NCBI GenBank assembly: GCA_945911015.1
Contig: CAMDZW010000006.1
Location: forward strand, 1-64,000
Length of the DNA: 64,000 nt
Direction: 5' to 3'
From: an uncultured Propionibacteriaceae bacterium
GTDB lineage: Bacteria; Actinomycetota; Actinomycetes; Propionibacteriales; Propionibacteriaceae
Shown here: one piece after another, positions 47,810-55,643 of the stretch
How positions within the stretch are numbered: the stretch's first letter is position 1
Layout of the letters: each line of letters begins with the position of its first letter
Position numbers and translations under genes: made by a program
Notes under the pieces: model-generated
Databases searched by the model: none
What the model saw: only the letters and a program-made list of their open reading frames with translations
What the model was told of the DNA's origin: nothing

Positions 47810-48169
47810 TCAGTCCCATTCCAGGCCTCCTCGACGCAGTTCGTACAGGTAGGGCACACAGATCAGCAGCAGGAACAGCACCATGGCCCCAACCGCGAAG
47901 ACCGGGAGCAGGTCGAAGCTGACCGCCCACGGGTAGAGGAACACGATCTCGATGTCGAAGATGATGAAGGTCATCGCGGTCAGGTAGTACTTGATCGGGA
48001 AGCGACCACCGCCGGGTGCCTGCGGACCCGGGTTGATCCCGCACTCGTATGCGTCGAGGCGGGCCCGGTTGTATCGCTTCGGCCCCATCACGGCGTTGCC
48101 GATCAGACCGACCGCCACGAAGGCCGCCGAGATCGCCAACATGATCACGATGCCGAGATACATGTTCAT
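47810..48169 (-). CDS. nuoA: NADH-quinone oxidoreductase subunit A
   Basis: 119 residues, three membrane spans. The conserved loop YECGINPGPQAPGGGRFPIKYYLTA (in parts: YECG near residue 42 and RFPIKYYL) and IFDIEIVFLYPWA are present. The ATG at 48169 is preceded by GAGAGGA; a longer reading from 48220 adds 17 unlikely residues. First nuo gene, 64 nt after the menJ-like gene. Confidence 0.96.
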   Translation of the reverse strand: MNMYLGIVIMLAISAAFVAVGLIGNAVMGPKRYNRARLDAYECGINPGPQAPGGGRFPIKYYLTAMTFIIFDIEIVFLYPWAVSFDLLPVFAVGAMVLFLLLICVPYLYELRRGGLEWD

Positions 48170-48233
48170 CGCTTGAGTCCTCTCTCGGAGTGTCCTGATC
48201 CCTCGGCCGTCAGTGGGCACACGGTGTCGTCGG

Positions 48234-49544
48234 TCATGCTGCCGGCGCCATCCGGGTCAGGGAGTTGATGACCTTGTCCATCGCATCGCCGTCACGGCTG
48301 TCGGTCAAGTTCGCCAACAATTTCAACACGAACTTCATCAAGGTCTTGCGAGGTAGGCCGTACTTGGTGCAGAGGTGCATGATCTCGGGCCGGCCGATGA
48401 GCCGGACGAAGATCGTCCCCAGACGGTAGTAACCGCCCAGAGACTCTTCCAGTCGGGACTGGTAACCGTGGAGGGCCTTCTCGGCCGAAGCTGATCCGAT
48501 ACCGCGCTGGTGGGCCTCGGCAACGGCGTCGGCAGCGAATTCGGCTGCCTCCATCGCGTAGGCGATGCCCTCGCCGTTGAACGGATTGACCATCCCGCCG
48601 GCGTCGCCGACCAGGAGCAGCCCGCGGCCGTAGTGGGGCTTGCGGTTGAACCCCATCGGCAGCGCGGCGCCACGGATCGGCGTGGTCATGTTGTCCTCGG
48701 TGAACCCCCACTCGGTCGGAGTGTTGTCCAACCAGCGGCGCAGGAGGTCCTTGTAGTCGGTCTGCCCGAAGCCCTTGGAGGTGTTCAGGACCCCCAGGCC
48801 GACATTGCAGGTGCCGTCACCCATGCCGAAGATCCAGCCGTAACCGGGCAACAGGTTGGACTCGCCGGGCTTGCCGTCCCACAACTCCAGCCACGATTCG
48901 AGGTAGTCGTCATCGTGGCGAGGGCTCTCGAAGTAGGTGCGGACCGCCACACCCATGGGACGGTCGTCACGCTTGTGCAGACCCATGGCCAAGCTGAGGC
49001 GGCTGGAGTTGCCGTCGGCGGCCAACACCAAAGGGGCGCGGAACTCGCGGCCGTCCTTGGCCCGGACACCGATGATCCGGTCGGTGCGCTCATCGAGGAT
49101 TGCCTCGGTCACCGTGGTGCTCTCGTACAGCCGTGCACCGTGGGCCACCGCATGCTTGGCGAGCAGGTCGTCAAAATCGGCCCGGGGACGCACCAGTCCG
49201 TACGGGGGGAAGTCGGCCAGATCGGGCCACGGAAGCTCGAACGGTTCGGTGCGACCGCCGTAGACCCGCAACCCCCAGTTGCGCAGCCACCCAGCCTCCT
49301 CGGAGGTGTCGATGCCGAGCCTGACCAGCTGACGGCTTGCCCGGGGGGTGAGACCGTCACCACAGACCTTCTCCCGAGGGAAGGTCGACTTCTCCAGCAA
49401 GGCCACGGACAGCCCGTGGCGGGCGAGATAGGTGGCGGCAGTCGAGCCGGCAGGACCGGCCCCGACGACGACCACATCCGCCTCGGTGACCGCGTCCGGA
49501 TGCACGGCATCCCCTGACGGTGCCGGGGTGGGCACGGAACTCAT
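48234..49544 (-). CDS. Geranylgeranyl reductase family FAD-dependent oxidoreductase, menaquinone reductase (MenJ)-like
   Basis: 436 residues. N-terminal FAD-binding Rossmann motif VVVGAGPAGSTAATYLARHG near residue 25, KVCGDGLTPRASRQL near 60, and the second FAD motif LLVGDAGGMVNPFNGEGIAYAME near 310. Members of this family saturate double bonds of isoprenoid tails. In M. tuberculosis MenJ reduces one unit of menaquinone-9. Its place at the head of the nuo operon, with a polyprenyl synthase at the tail, supports a menaquinone substrate. AGGAG precedes the ATG. The 14-bp palindrome at 49571-49584 lies in its leader. Confidence 0.88.
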   Translation of the reverse strand: MSSVPTPAPSGDAVHPDAVTEADVVVVGAGPAGSTAATYLARHGLSVALLEKSTFPREKVCGDGLTPRASRQLVRLGIDTSEEAGWLRNWGLRVYGGRTEPFELPWPDLADFPPYGLVRPRADFDDLLAKHAVAHGARLYESTTVTEAILDERTDRIIGVRAKDGREFRAPLVLAADGNSSRLSLAMGLHKRDDRPMGVAVRTYFESPRHDDDYLESWLELWDGKPGESNLLPGYGWIFGMGDGTCNVGLGVLNTSKGFGQTDYKDLLRRWLDNTPTEWGFTEDNMTTPIRGAALPMGFNRKPHYGRGLLLVGDAGGMVNPFNGEGIAYAMEAAEFAADAVAEAHQRGIGSASAEKALHGYQSRLEESLGGYYRLGTIFVRLIGRPEIMHLCTKYGLPRKTLMKFVLKLLANLTDSRDGDAMDKVINSLTRMAPAA

Positions 49545-49570
49545 GGGGTCACTCCTGATGGCAGCTGCTC

Positions 49571-49584
49571 GTGAAAAACTTCAC
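49571..49584. promoter_or_regulatory. 14-bp palindrome upstream of menJ-nuo
   Basis: GTGAAAAACTTCAC, 5-bp arms GTGAA/TTCAC, lies 27-40 bp upstream of the menJ-like ATG in a divergent, unusually AT-rich intergenic region. Operator candidate; could also be a short hairpin. Confidence 0.35.
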
Positions 49585-49719
49585 TAACGCCTCGGCAGTC
49601 TACGACGTTCCGATCGGTTCGGCCATTCAGGGTCGACTACGGCGAAACCCTGTGACACAAAGGAAATTTGGTCGAATTAGACAACATTGCCGTAGCCAAT
49701 TTCAGATCGCCGTCACAGA

Positions 49720-49725
49720 TAGGAT
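49720..49725 (+). promoter_or_regulatory. -10 of putative leaderless promoter, esterase gene
   Basis: TAGGAT, 7 nt before the ATG at 49733. AGGA within it could instead serve as a weak ribosome-binding site. Confidence 0.45.
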
Positions 49726-49732
49726 GTGCGCC

Positions 49733-50863
49733 ATGTTGCCCACACTGGAGCACTACACCCACGCCGTTTTCGGCACCCCACCCGCCGGCGACGTCGCCGT
49801 GACCTGGCAGGTCCTCGAGGAAGGTCGCTGCGACGACGGTCTGCGCCGTCAGGTCCGGCTCGACCTGACCGGCCCGTACGGGACAAGTCGGCTCACCCTG
49901 CTGGTCCATCTGCCGGCCGGTGCCACCGCCGACGCGCCCGCACCGGCCTTCTGCGGGATGAACTTCCAGGGCAACCACGTCTGCACCACCGACCCCCAGG
50001 TGCTGGTCCCCGAGGGCGACACGGGTGATCTCGTGCAGTATCTGGGTTCGGCCGATGTCCTGCAGCCGGCACCCGAGCGCGGCGCACAACAGCACCGCTG
50101 GTCCTTCGACCTGGTCACCGCACGTGGCTACGCGTCGGTGACCTGGTGCTACCGCCAGATGGGACCCGAAGGACCAGAGATCTTCGAGCAGATGCCGCAC
50201 CGGATGTTGTCCTCCCACACCCAGGACGAGCGGGACCGCGACGAGTGGGGCTCGATCGGCATCTGGGCCTGGTCGATGTCACGTGTCCTCGATGCCCTGG
50301 TGGCCGGGATGGTGCCCGAGATCGACCCCTCCCGGGTCATCGCCCACGGACACTCCCGACTGGGCAAAACGGCGATCTGGGCCGGGGTGAGCGATCCCCG
50401 GTTCGCTGCGGTGATCAGCAACAACTCCGGCTGCCTGGGCGCTGCTGTCTCGCGCAATGTCGGCGAGATCCCCGAGGTGCTGGACCGGATCCGACCGTAC
50501 TGGTTCGCCCCGGACTTCCACCACGTCTCTGAGCGCTGGTTGGCCACCTACGACGGCGCCAAGGATCCGCAGCTTCCGGACCAACCGGACCTGATGGCGC
50601 TGATCGCGCCCCGCCCGTTGTACGTGGCCTCGGCCTCGGCCGACCACAATGCCGACCCCGAGGGTGAGTACCTCGGCTGGCAACAGGCCTCCGCCGCCTG
50701 GGACGGGGGCGCCGCGGCGACCGCCGGCCCCTACCCCGCACCGGGCACGATCCTGGCGCCGGAGACGGTGCCGTTGGGTTACCACCTGCGAGAAGGGGAA
50801 CACAATGTGTACGCATTCGACTGGGCGGCGTGGCTCGACTTCGCCGACCGATGGGTGAGGTGA
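49733..50863 (+). CDS. Alpha/beta-hydrolase resembling glucuronoyl esterases (CE15-like)
   Basis: 376 residues. The nucleophile elbow GHSRLGKTAIWAG near residue 208, flanked by VIAHGHSRLGK and then ISNNSGCLGAA, and the late His in REGEHNVYAFDW match carbohydrate esterases of the glucuronoyl/acetylxylan type. The early GMNFQGNHVCTTDP segment fits the oxyanion side. Such enzymes cut ester links on plant or microbial glycans, usually outside the cell, but no signal peptide is visible here. The ATG at 49733 is used; an upstream ATG at 49724 is in frame. It diverges from menJ and stands apart from any sugar cluster except the lyase-sulfatase pair 45 kb away. The natural substrate is unknown. Confidence 0.75.
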   Translation: MLPTLEHYTHAVFGTPPAGDVAVTWQVLEEGRCDDGLRRQVRLDLTGPYGTSRLTLLVHLPAGATADAPAPAFCGMNFQGNHVCTTDPQVLVPEGDTGDLVQYLGSADVLQPAPERGAQQHRWSFDLVTARGYASVTWCYRQMGPEGPEIFEQMPHRMLSSHTQDERDRDEWGSIGIWAWSMSRVLDALVAGMVPEIDPSRVIAHGHSRLGKTAIWAGVSDPRFAAVISNNSGCLGAAVSRNVGEIPEVLDRIRPYWFAPDFHHVSERWLATYDGAKDPQLPDQPDLMALIAPRPLYVASASADHNADPEGEYLGWQQASAAWDGGAAATAGPYPAPGTILAPETVPLGYHLREGEHNVYAFDWAAWLDFADRWVR

Positions 50864-50870
50864 TGTGGCA

Positions 50871-51107
50871 ATGGGTTCACTGGCCCTGATGATCATCGTG
50901 GCAGCCCTGGTGATCAGCGGCATTGCCGTGGTCATTGGCGTGATCGCCATCGTGATCAGTGTCAACCGACACAAGAGTCCTCCCCAGCTGGCTCCGCAGG
51001 ACCCGAACAATCCGTACGCGCAGCCCCAACACCAGCCCGGCCAGGTTCGGTACCAACCCGGACCGGCACCCCACCCGCAGCAACCGAACCCGTACGACCA
51101 GCGCTGA
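50871..51107 (+). CDS. Small single-pass membrane protein, function unknown
   Basis: 78 residues. One hydrophobic helix (about residues 3-30, rich in Ile, Val and Ala), then a soluble tail of Pro, Gln and Asn with HQPGQVRYQPGPAPHPQQ. ATG at 50871 or GTG at 50865, with GAGG upstream. Similar Pro/Gln tails occur on small actinobacterial membrane proteins of unknown role. Lies 7 nt after the esterase gene, and could be co-transcribed with it. Confidence 0.65.
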   Translation: MGSLALMIIVAALVISGIAVVIGVIAIVISVNRHKSPPQLAPQDPNNPYAQPQHQPGQVRYQPGPAPHPQQPNPYDQR

Positions 51108-51119
51108 CGGCACGCCACG

Positions 51120-51125
51120 TACGGT
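51120..51125 (+). promoter_or_regulatory. -10 of putative leaderless promoter, menF
   Basis: TACGGT, 6 nt before the GTG at 51132, with no Shine-Dalgarno. Confidence 0.6.
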
Positions 51126-51131
51126 TGGACC

Positions 51132-52409
51132 GTGCCAACTCTGCATGCTCGCACCGTGGAGATCGACGATCCCGGTGACCTGACCACACTCATCCCGGCG
51201 TCCGGGCCCGGCCGCACGACGCACGACCAGCCAACGGCCGTGTGGCTGCGTCGGGGCGACGGCATGATCGGACTCGGCGAGGTCGCACGGTGGACCGCAG
51301 ATCCGCAGGACCGCGACCCGATCCGGTCGGCCGACCAGTGGTGGACCGAGTTCCGCTCCACCATGGCGGTGTCGACCCTCGACGGAGTGGCCGGCAGCGG
51401 TCCTCTCGCCTTCGGCACCTTCACCTTCGACCCGGGCAACACCGCGACCCTGAGCACGATGGTGGTGCCCCAGATCGTCATCGGCCGCCGCAACGAGCGC
51501 TCGTGGTTGACCCTGGTCAGCGATGATCCCACCGCCAACCCGAGCGTGGACCTGGTGCCGCAGGCACGCGCGGAGACCACTCCCCCCTCGACCATCAGCT
51601 GGTCGGACGGCTCATTGAACGGACCGGAATGGGAGGTCGTGGTCGACGCAGCGGTCCAGCAGATCCGCAACGGTTGCGTCGACAAGGTGGTCCTGGCCCG
51701 AGACGTCATCGCCGAGACCAGCGAACCGATTGACCTGGCCGGACTGATCACCCGCCTCTCCCACCAGTACGAGCGGTGCTGGAGCTACCACGTCGACGGG
51801 CTGGTCGGCGCCACCCCGGAGATGCTGGTCCGCCGTGAGCGTGGTCTGGCGACTTCTCGGGTCCTGGCCGGGACGATCCGACGGACCGGTTCGGACGAAC
51901 AGGACCTGGCCCTGGCCGCCGCACTTTCCCAGTCCAGCAAGGATCTGAGCGAACACGAGTTCGCTGTACGCTCGGTGGCCGAGGCGTTGGCGCCGTATTG
52001 TTCCGGGATGCACGTCCCCGATTCTCCTTATGTGCTTGAACTTCCGAACGTGCTGCACCTTGCGACCGATGTCACTGCGGTCGCCACCGACCAGAGTTCT
52101 GCACTCGCCCTGGCGGCTGCTTTGCATCCGAGTGCGGCCGTCTGCGGCACTCCGACCGACCGGGCTCGCGAACTGATTGCCGAGCTGGAACGGATGGATC
52201 GCGGTCGCTATGCCGGACCGGTCGGCTGGGTCGACACCCACGGCGACGGTGAGTGGGGGATCGGCCTGCGCTGCGGACAACTCGCCGATGATCGCCACAG
52301 CATCCGCCTCTATGCCGGATGCGGCATCGTCGCCGATTCGGATCCGGAAGCCGAACTGGCCGAGTCCAATGCCAAGCTCGTCCCGATGCGGGATGCCCTG
52401 ACCGGCTGA
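51132..52409 (+). CDS. menF: Isochorismate synthase
   Basis: 425 residues, chorismate-binding family. Converts chorismate to isochorismate, the entry step to menaquinone. The C-terminal catalytic part has KVVLARDVI near 190, GATPEMLVRRERG near 225, LAGTIRRTG near 245 and SSKDLSEHEFAVRSV near 275, then GCGIVADSDPEAE-type Glu/Asp Mg ligands near 400. An EntC-type salicylate/siderophore enzyme is the alternative, but the menaquinone neighbours favour MenF. GTG start with a putative leaderless promoter. Confidence 0.93.
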   Translation: MPTLHARTVEIDDPGDLTTLIPASGPGRTTHDQPTAVWLRRGDGMIGLGEVARWTADPQDRDPIRSADQWWTEFRSTMAVSTLDGVAGSGPLAFGTFTFDPGNTATLSTMVVPQIVIGRRNERSWLTLVSDDPTANPSVDLVPQARAETTPPSTISWSDGSLNGPEWEVVVDAAVQQIRNGCVDKVVLARDVIAETSEPIDLAGLITRLSHQYERCWSYHVDGLVGATPEMLVRRERGLATSRVLAGTIRRTGSDEQDLALAAALSQSSKDLSEHEFAVRSVAEALAPYCSGMHVPDSPYVLELPNVLHLATDVTAVATDQSSALALAAALHPSAAVCGTPTDRARELIAELERMDRGRYAGPVGWVDTHGDGEWGIGLRCGQLADDRHSIRLYAGCGIVADSDPEAELAESNAKLVPMRDALTG

Positions 52410-52415
52410 GGTGAC

Positions 52416-54059
52416 TCAGAAGTAGCGGCCTCGGCCGGTCTTCAACCGCTCCATCTCGGCCTGCTGCTGTTTGGCCCGGTGCTGCATCTCGGCCATGTTG
52501 AACGAGCCCAGCAGGACGATGCCGCAGATGACGGCGATGGCCAGCGACACCCACCAGGGCAGGTTGAACACCAACGGCACCGTGATCAGCAGAGCGATGT
52601 CGAAGCCACGCACCAGATTGGTGATCATGCCCGGCGGCATGGCGCCAGCCTGGGTGGCCACCATGGGCGCGGAGAAGTTGATCGGTTTGGCGATGGTCCA
52701 GCGGACCGCCCCGAGCAGGCCGGCGGCCGCGACGAGCTCGGACACCACCAGCGCTTCGGGGATGGTGCGCTGCACGGCACCGCCGAAACCGAGGTAGGCC
52801 GGGAAGATGGCAAAGGCCCAGATGATGCACAGGATCGCTGGCAGGGCGATGCTGGCGCGCTTGATCTGACCGGGGCTGAACGGCAGCGACCTGGCCATGC
52901 CGCCGGACCGGGAGAACACCCGCAGCCCACTCAGCAGGGGCAGGACTGCCGCCATCAGGGCGATCGCCGACAACGGTGCCGCGATCGCGGACAGACCGAG
53001 CGAGTCGAGCACGTACGGGACGACGATCGACACCACGAACAGCAGCAGGGGCTGCGGCGACCGCACCAGTCGCAGGACGTCACGCACGATGATCGTGGTG
53101 AGGCCCACGCCAGCAGCTGTCTTGACCCGAACATTGCCCATCTCGGTGAAGCGGCGTTCATTGAGGATGTCGTTCATCAGGCCGAGGTCGAGGGCATACA
53201 TGGCCCCGGACAGGCCCGAGACCAAAGAACCGCCCGAGGTCAGTCGCTGCCGCCGCAACCGGTCCAGTCGGACCCGAGCGATGATCAGTGACAGCACCCC
53301 GACCACGAGCCCGGCGGTCGCCACGATCAGCGCAATCAGGAAGGACTTGTCCTCGATGGCCGGTGGCTGGACCCATTCGGCGGCGACGGCGACGACGAGC
53401 AACATCGCGGCCAGCGTGACCATGGCGAACAGACCGGCCATCACCCGTACGAGACGATTGTCATGGTTGGACTGTTGCGCCGCAGCGAAGGCGACCGAGG
53501 CGCCCGCAGCGAGCCCTGAAGCCGCGGTCCACATCACGATCGCCGCCGGTGAAGCACCCGACAATGCGGTGACCAGTGCCGCCAGAGCTGCACCGACCAG
53601 AGTGACGACAATGACGACGGCATAGAGCCGTTTGCCCAGCAGGCGACCACGCCGCACGGGGGCATCCATCAGCCAGAACCCTTCCGCGGCCGAGGCAACG
53701 ACCGGGCCGAAGAGCCGACTCATGAACAGGGCGACCGCGACCGCGAAGGCGACTGCAGCCCAGGGCAGGACGGTGCGGGCCGAGACACAGGTCGCCTCGC
53801 TGCATGACGACACCGACACCTGAGCGGTGACGATGACATTGGCGATCATGGCTCCGAACATCACCATGGCAAACAGGACGATGTAGCCGCGCGAGAGTGC
53901 TTCGCCCAGGGATCGGGTGGCACGACCGGTCCGCCAGTGCTTGATGTCGGCGAGGAGTTCGGACTCGTCGACACCGTCGGGGTTCACCTCGAGCGAGGCG
54001 CGGGGTTTGCCGGTCCCCTCGTGGAACTGCGGTCGGTCGGCCTGGGGGGTCTGGCTCAT
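52416..54059 (-). CDS. Multi-span membrane protein, probable ABC transporter permease-like (DUF6297-type)
   Basis: 547 residues with about 11-12 hydrophobic segments and a soluble N-terminal 60. Its start overlaps the stop of the ATPase gene by ATGA, so it is the likely membrane partner. The sequence is unlike common ABC-2 permeases and I recognise only a resemblance to uncharacterised actinobacterial proteins labelled DUF6297. Two Cys in the first extracellular loop (SSCSEATCVSA) may be linked. The C-terminus is charged (EMQHRAKQQQAEMERLKTGRGR). Substrate unknown. Confidence 0.75.
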   Translation of the reverse strand: MSQTPQADRPQFHEGTGKPRASLEVNPDGVDESELLADIKHWRTGRATRSLGEALSRGYIVLFAMVMFGAMIANVIVTAQVSVSSCSEATCVSARTVLPWAAVAFAVAVALFMSRLFGPVVASAAEGFWLMDAPVRRGRLLGKRLYAVVIVVTLVGAALAALVTALSGASPAAIVMWTAASGLAAGASVAFAAAQQSNHDNRLVRVMAGLFAMVTLAAMLLVVAVAAEWVQPPAIEDKSFLIALIVATAGLVVGVLSLIIARVRLDRLRRQRLTSGGSLVSGLSGAMYALDLGLMNDILNERRFTEMGNVRVKTAAGVGLTTIIVRDVLRLVRSPQPLLLFVVSIVVPYVLDSLGLSAIAAPLSAIALMAAVLPLLSGLRVFSRSGGMARSLPFSPGQIKRASIALPAILCIIWAFAIFPAYLGFGGAVQRTIPEALVVSELVAAAGLLGAVRWTIAKPINFSAPMVATQAGAMPPGMITNLVRGFDIALLITVPLVFNLPWWVSLAIAVICGIVLLGSFNMAEMQHRAKQQQAEMERLKTGRGRYF

Positions 54060-54832
54060 CGCCGACCGCCCTTCTTGCTGATCCGTGGCTTCTGCCCGGA
54101 CTTGTTCTGGCCCGCCCCTGTCTTCTGGACATTCTTGGACTGGACCTGACCCGGCTGTGGTCCGTCGCCGGTCGGTGTGCTCTCACCACCGACGCCACCG
54201 CCGAGGTTGACGATGCGGGTGGCGACGGTTTCGACCAGGTGGGGTTCGTGGCTGGCAAAGACGATCGCCAGGCCCTGCTGACGTTCGGCGACCAGACGCT
54301 CGGCGAGCCAGCCGACACCGTCGACGTCGAGGCGTTGTTCCGGCTCGTCGAGGATGAGCAGTTTGCGGGGCCGTACGAAGGCCGTGGCCAGGGCCAGTCG
54401 GCGACGCTGGCCCGAGGAGAGGGTGCCGGGCAGTTGCCCGGACTGCGGCACGAGCTGGACCTCGTGGAGGACCTCGTCGACGACCGCATCCGGATCGGCC
54501 AGTCCGTGGGCGCGTGCCAGCAGGTCGAGATGTTCGACCACACTGAGGTCGGGGAAGAAGTCGAGGTCGTCGATGACCACGGCCATGTCGCGGCGGATCT
54601 TGGCCGAGGTCTCGAACATCGGCGAGCCGTTGACCTCGATCGTGCCCTCGTCAGGCTGGTCGGCCCCGACCAGGAGGCGGAGCAGGGTCGATTTTCCGGC
54701 GCCGTTGCGGCCGGTGAGCGCGACCGCCTCACCGGCGAAGACTTCCAGGTTCACCTGGTCCAGGACGGTGAAGTCCCCGAACTTCCGGGTGAGTCCACTG
54801 GTTTTCAGAACAGGTTCGCGCTTCTTGGCCAC
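54056..54832 (-). CDS. ABC transporter ATP-binding protein
   Basis: 258 residues. Walker A TGRNGAGKSTLL near residue 39, signature LSSGQRRRLALA near 138 (Ser in place of the usual first Gly) and Walker B LLILDEPEQRLD near 160. The C-terminal 45 residues are Gly/Gln/Lys-rich. The GTG at 54832 has no Shine-Dalgarno but has TAGGCT 6 nt upstream. Coupled to the downstream membrane-protein gene, so the two probably form one transporter. Confidence 0.9.
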   Translation of the reverse strand: MAKKREPVLKTSGLTRKFGDFTVLDQVNLEVFAGEAVALTGRNGAGKSTLLRLLVGADQPDEGTIEVNGSPMFETSAKIRRDMAVVIDDLDFFPDLSVVEHLDLLARAHGLADPDAVVDEVLHEVQLVPQSGQLPGTLSSGQRRRLALATAFVRPRKLLILDEPEQRLDVDGVGWLAERLVAERQQGLAIVFASHEPHLVETVATRIVNLGGGVGGESTPTGDGPQPGQVQSKNVQKTGAGQNKSGQKPRISKKGGRR

Positions 54833-54838
54833 CGGGAC

Positions 54839-54844
54839 AGCCTA
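54839..54844 (-). promoter_or_regulatory. -10 of putative leaderless promoter, ABC ATPase
   Basis: TAGGCT on the minus strand, 6 nt before the GTG at 54832. Confidence 0.6.
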
Positions 54845-54914
54845 CGCAGTCGCGGTACGGATTCGTCTCCGGTCCCCGTCGGGTCGCTGATCTCGACCTG
54901 TCAGTGGGGCCCGT

Positions 54915-54920
54915 TAGGCT
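54915..54920 (+). promoter_or_regulatory. -10 of putative leaderless promoter, menG
   Basis: TAGGCT, 6 nt before the GTG at 54927. It faces the identical element of the divergent ATPase gene 70 bp away. Confidence 0.65.
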
Positions 54921-54926
54921 GGGGCC

Positions 54927-55643
54927 GTGCCGAACTCCAGTCAGACCAGCCCCCCACGTCGCGCCACCCTGGGCAAGCGGTCCGCCGACATTGCCTCGAT
55001 GTTCGACGGTGTCGCCGCGGGCTATGACCTGACCAACACGGTGATGACCGCCGGCATGGACAAGGGCTGGCGTCGGGCCGTGGTCGAGACCGTCGATCCT
55101 CAGCCGGGCCAGGTGGTGCTGGATCTCGCGGCCGGGACCGGGGTGTCCAGTGTCGAGCTGGCGGCGTCCGGGGCGACGGTGGTCCCCTGTGACCTGAGTG
55201 TCGGCATGTTGACCGTCGGCCGACAGCGCCATCCTCAGCTCGGCTTCACCGCCGGTGACGCGATGCGGCTGCCCTTCGGCGACAAGACCTTCGACGCGGT
55301 GACGATCCTGTTCGGGCTGCGCAACATCGCCGACACCGTCGGGGCCCTGCGCGAGATCAGGCGCGTGACCAAGCCACGCGGCCGTTTGGTGATCGCCGAG
55401 TTCTCCACGCCGAAGCCGTGGCTGGTGCGGACCGCCTACCACAAGGTGGTGCTGCCAATGCTGCCGCAGATTGCGCGACTGGCCGCCAGCAATGGCGTTG
55501 CCTACGACTACCTCGCCGAGTCGATCAAGGCATGGCCGGACCAGTTGCGGTTGGCCGAGCTGATGATCGAGGCCGGGTGGAATGTCGTCGAGTGGCAGAA
55601 CCTCAGCCGCGGCATCGTCGCCCTGCACCGAGCACGAGCCTGA
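54927..55643 (+). CDS. menG: Demethylmenaquinone methyltransferase
   Basis: 238 residues, class I SAM-dependent methyltransferase of the UbiE/MenG family, doing the last step of menaquinone synthesis. Family signatures: IASMFDGVAAGYDLTN near residue 24, VLDLAAGTGVSSVELA (SAM loop) near 66, and TILFGLRNIAD near 127. UbiE of ubiquinone makers is the homologue, but the men genes around it settle the role. GTG start with a putative leaderless promoter; the stop overlaps the next gene by one base. Confidence 0.96.
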   Translation: MPNSSQTSPPRRATLGKRSADIASMFDGVAAGYDLTNTVMTAGMDKGWRRAVVETVDPQPGQVVLDLAAGTGVSSVELAASGATVVPCDLSVGMLTVGRQRHPQLGFTAGDAMRLPFGDKTFDAVTILFGLRNIADTVGALREIRRVTKPRGRLVIAEFSTPKPWLVRTAYHKVVLPMLPQIARLAASNGVAYDYLAESIKAWPDQLRLAELMIEAGWNVVEWQNLSRGIVALHRARA

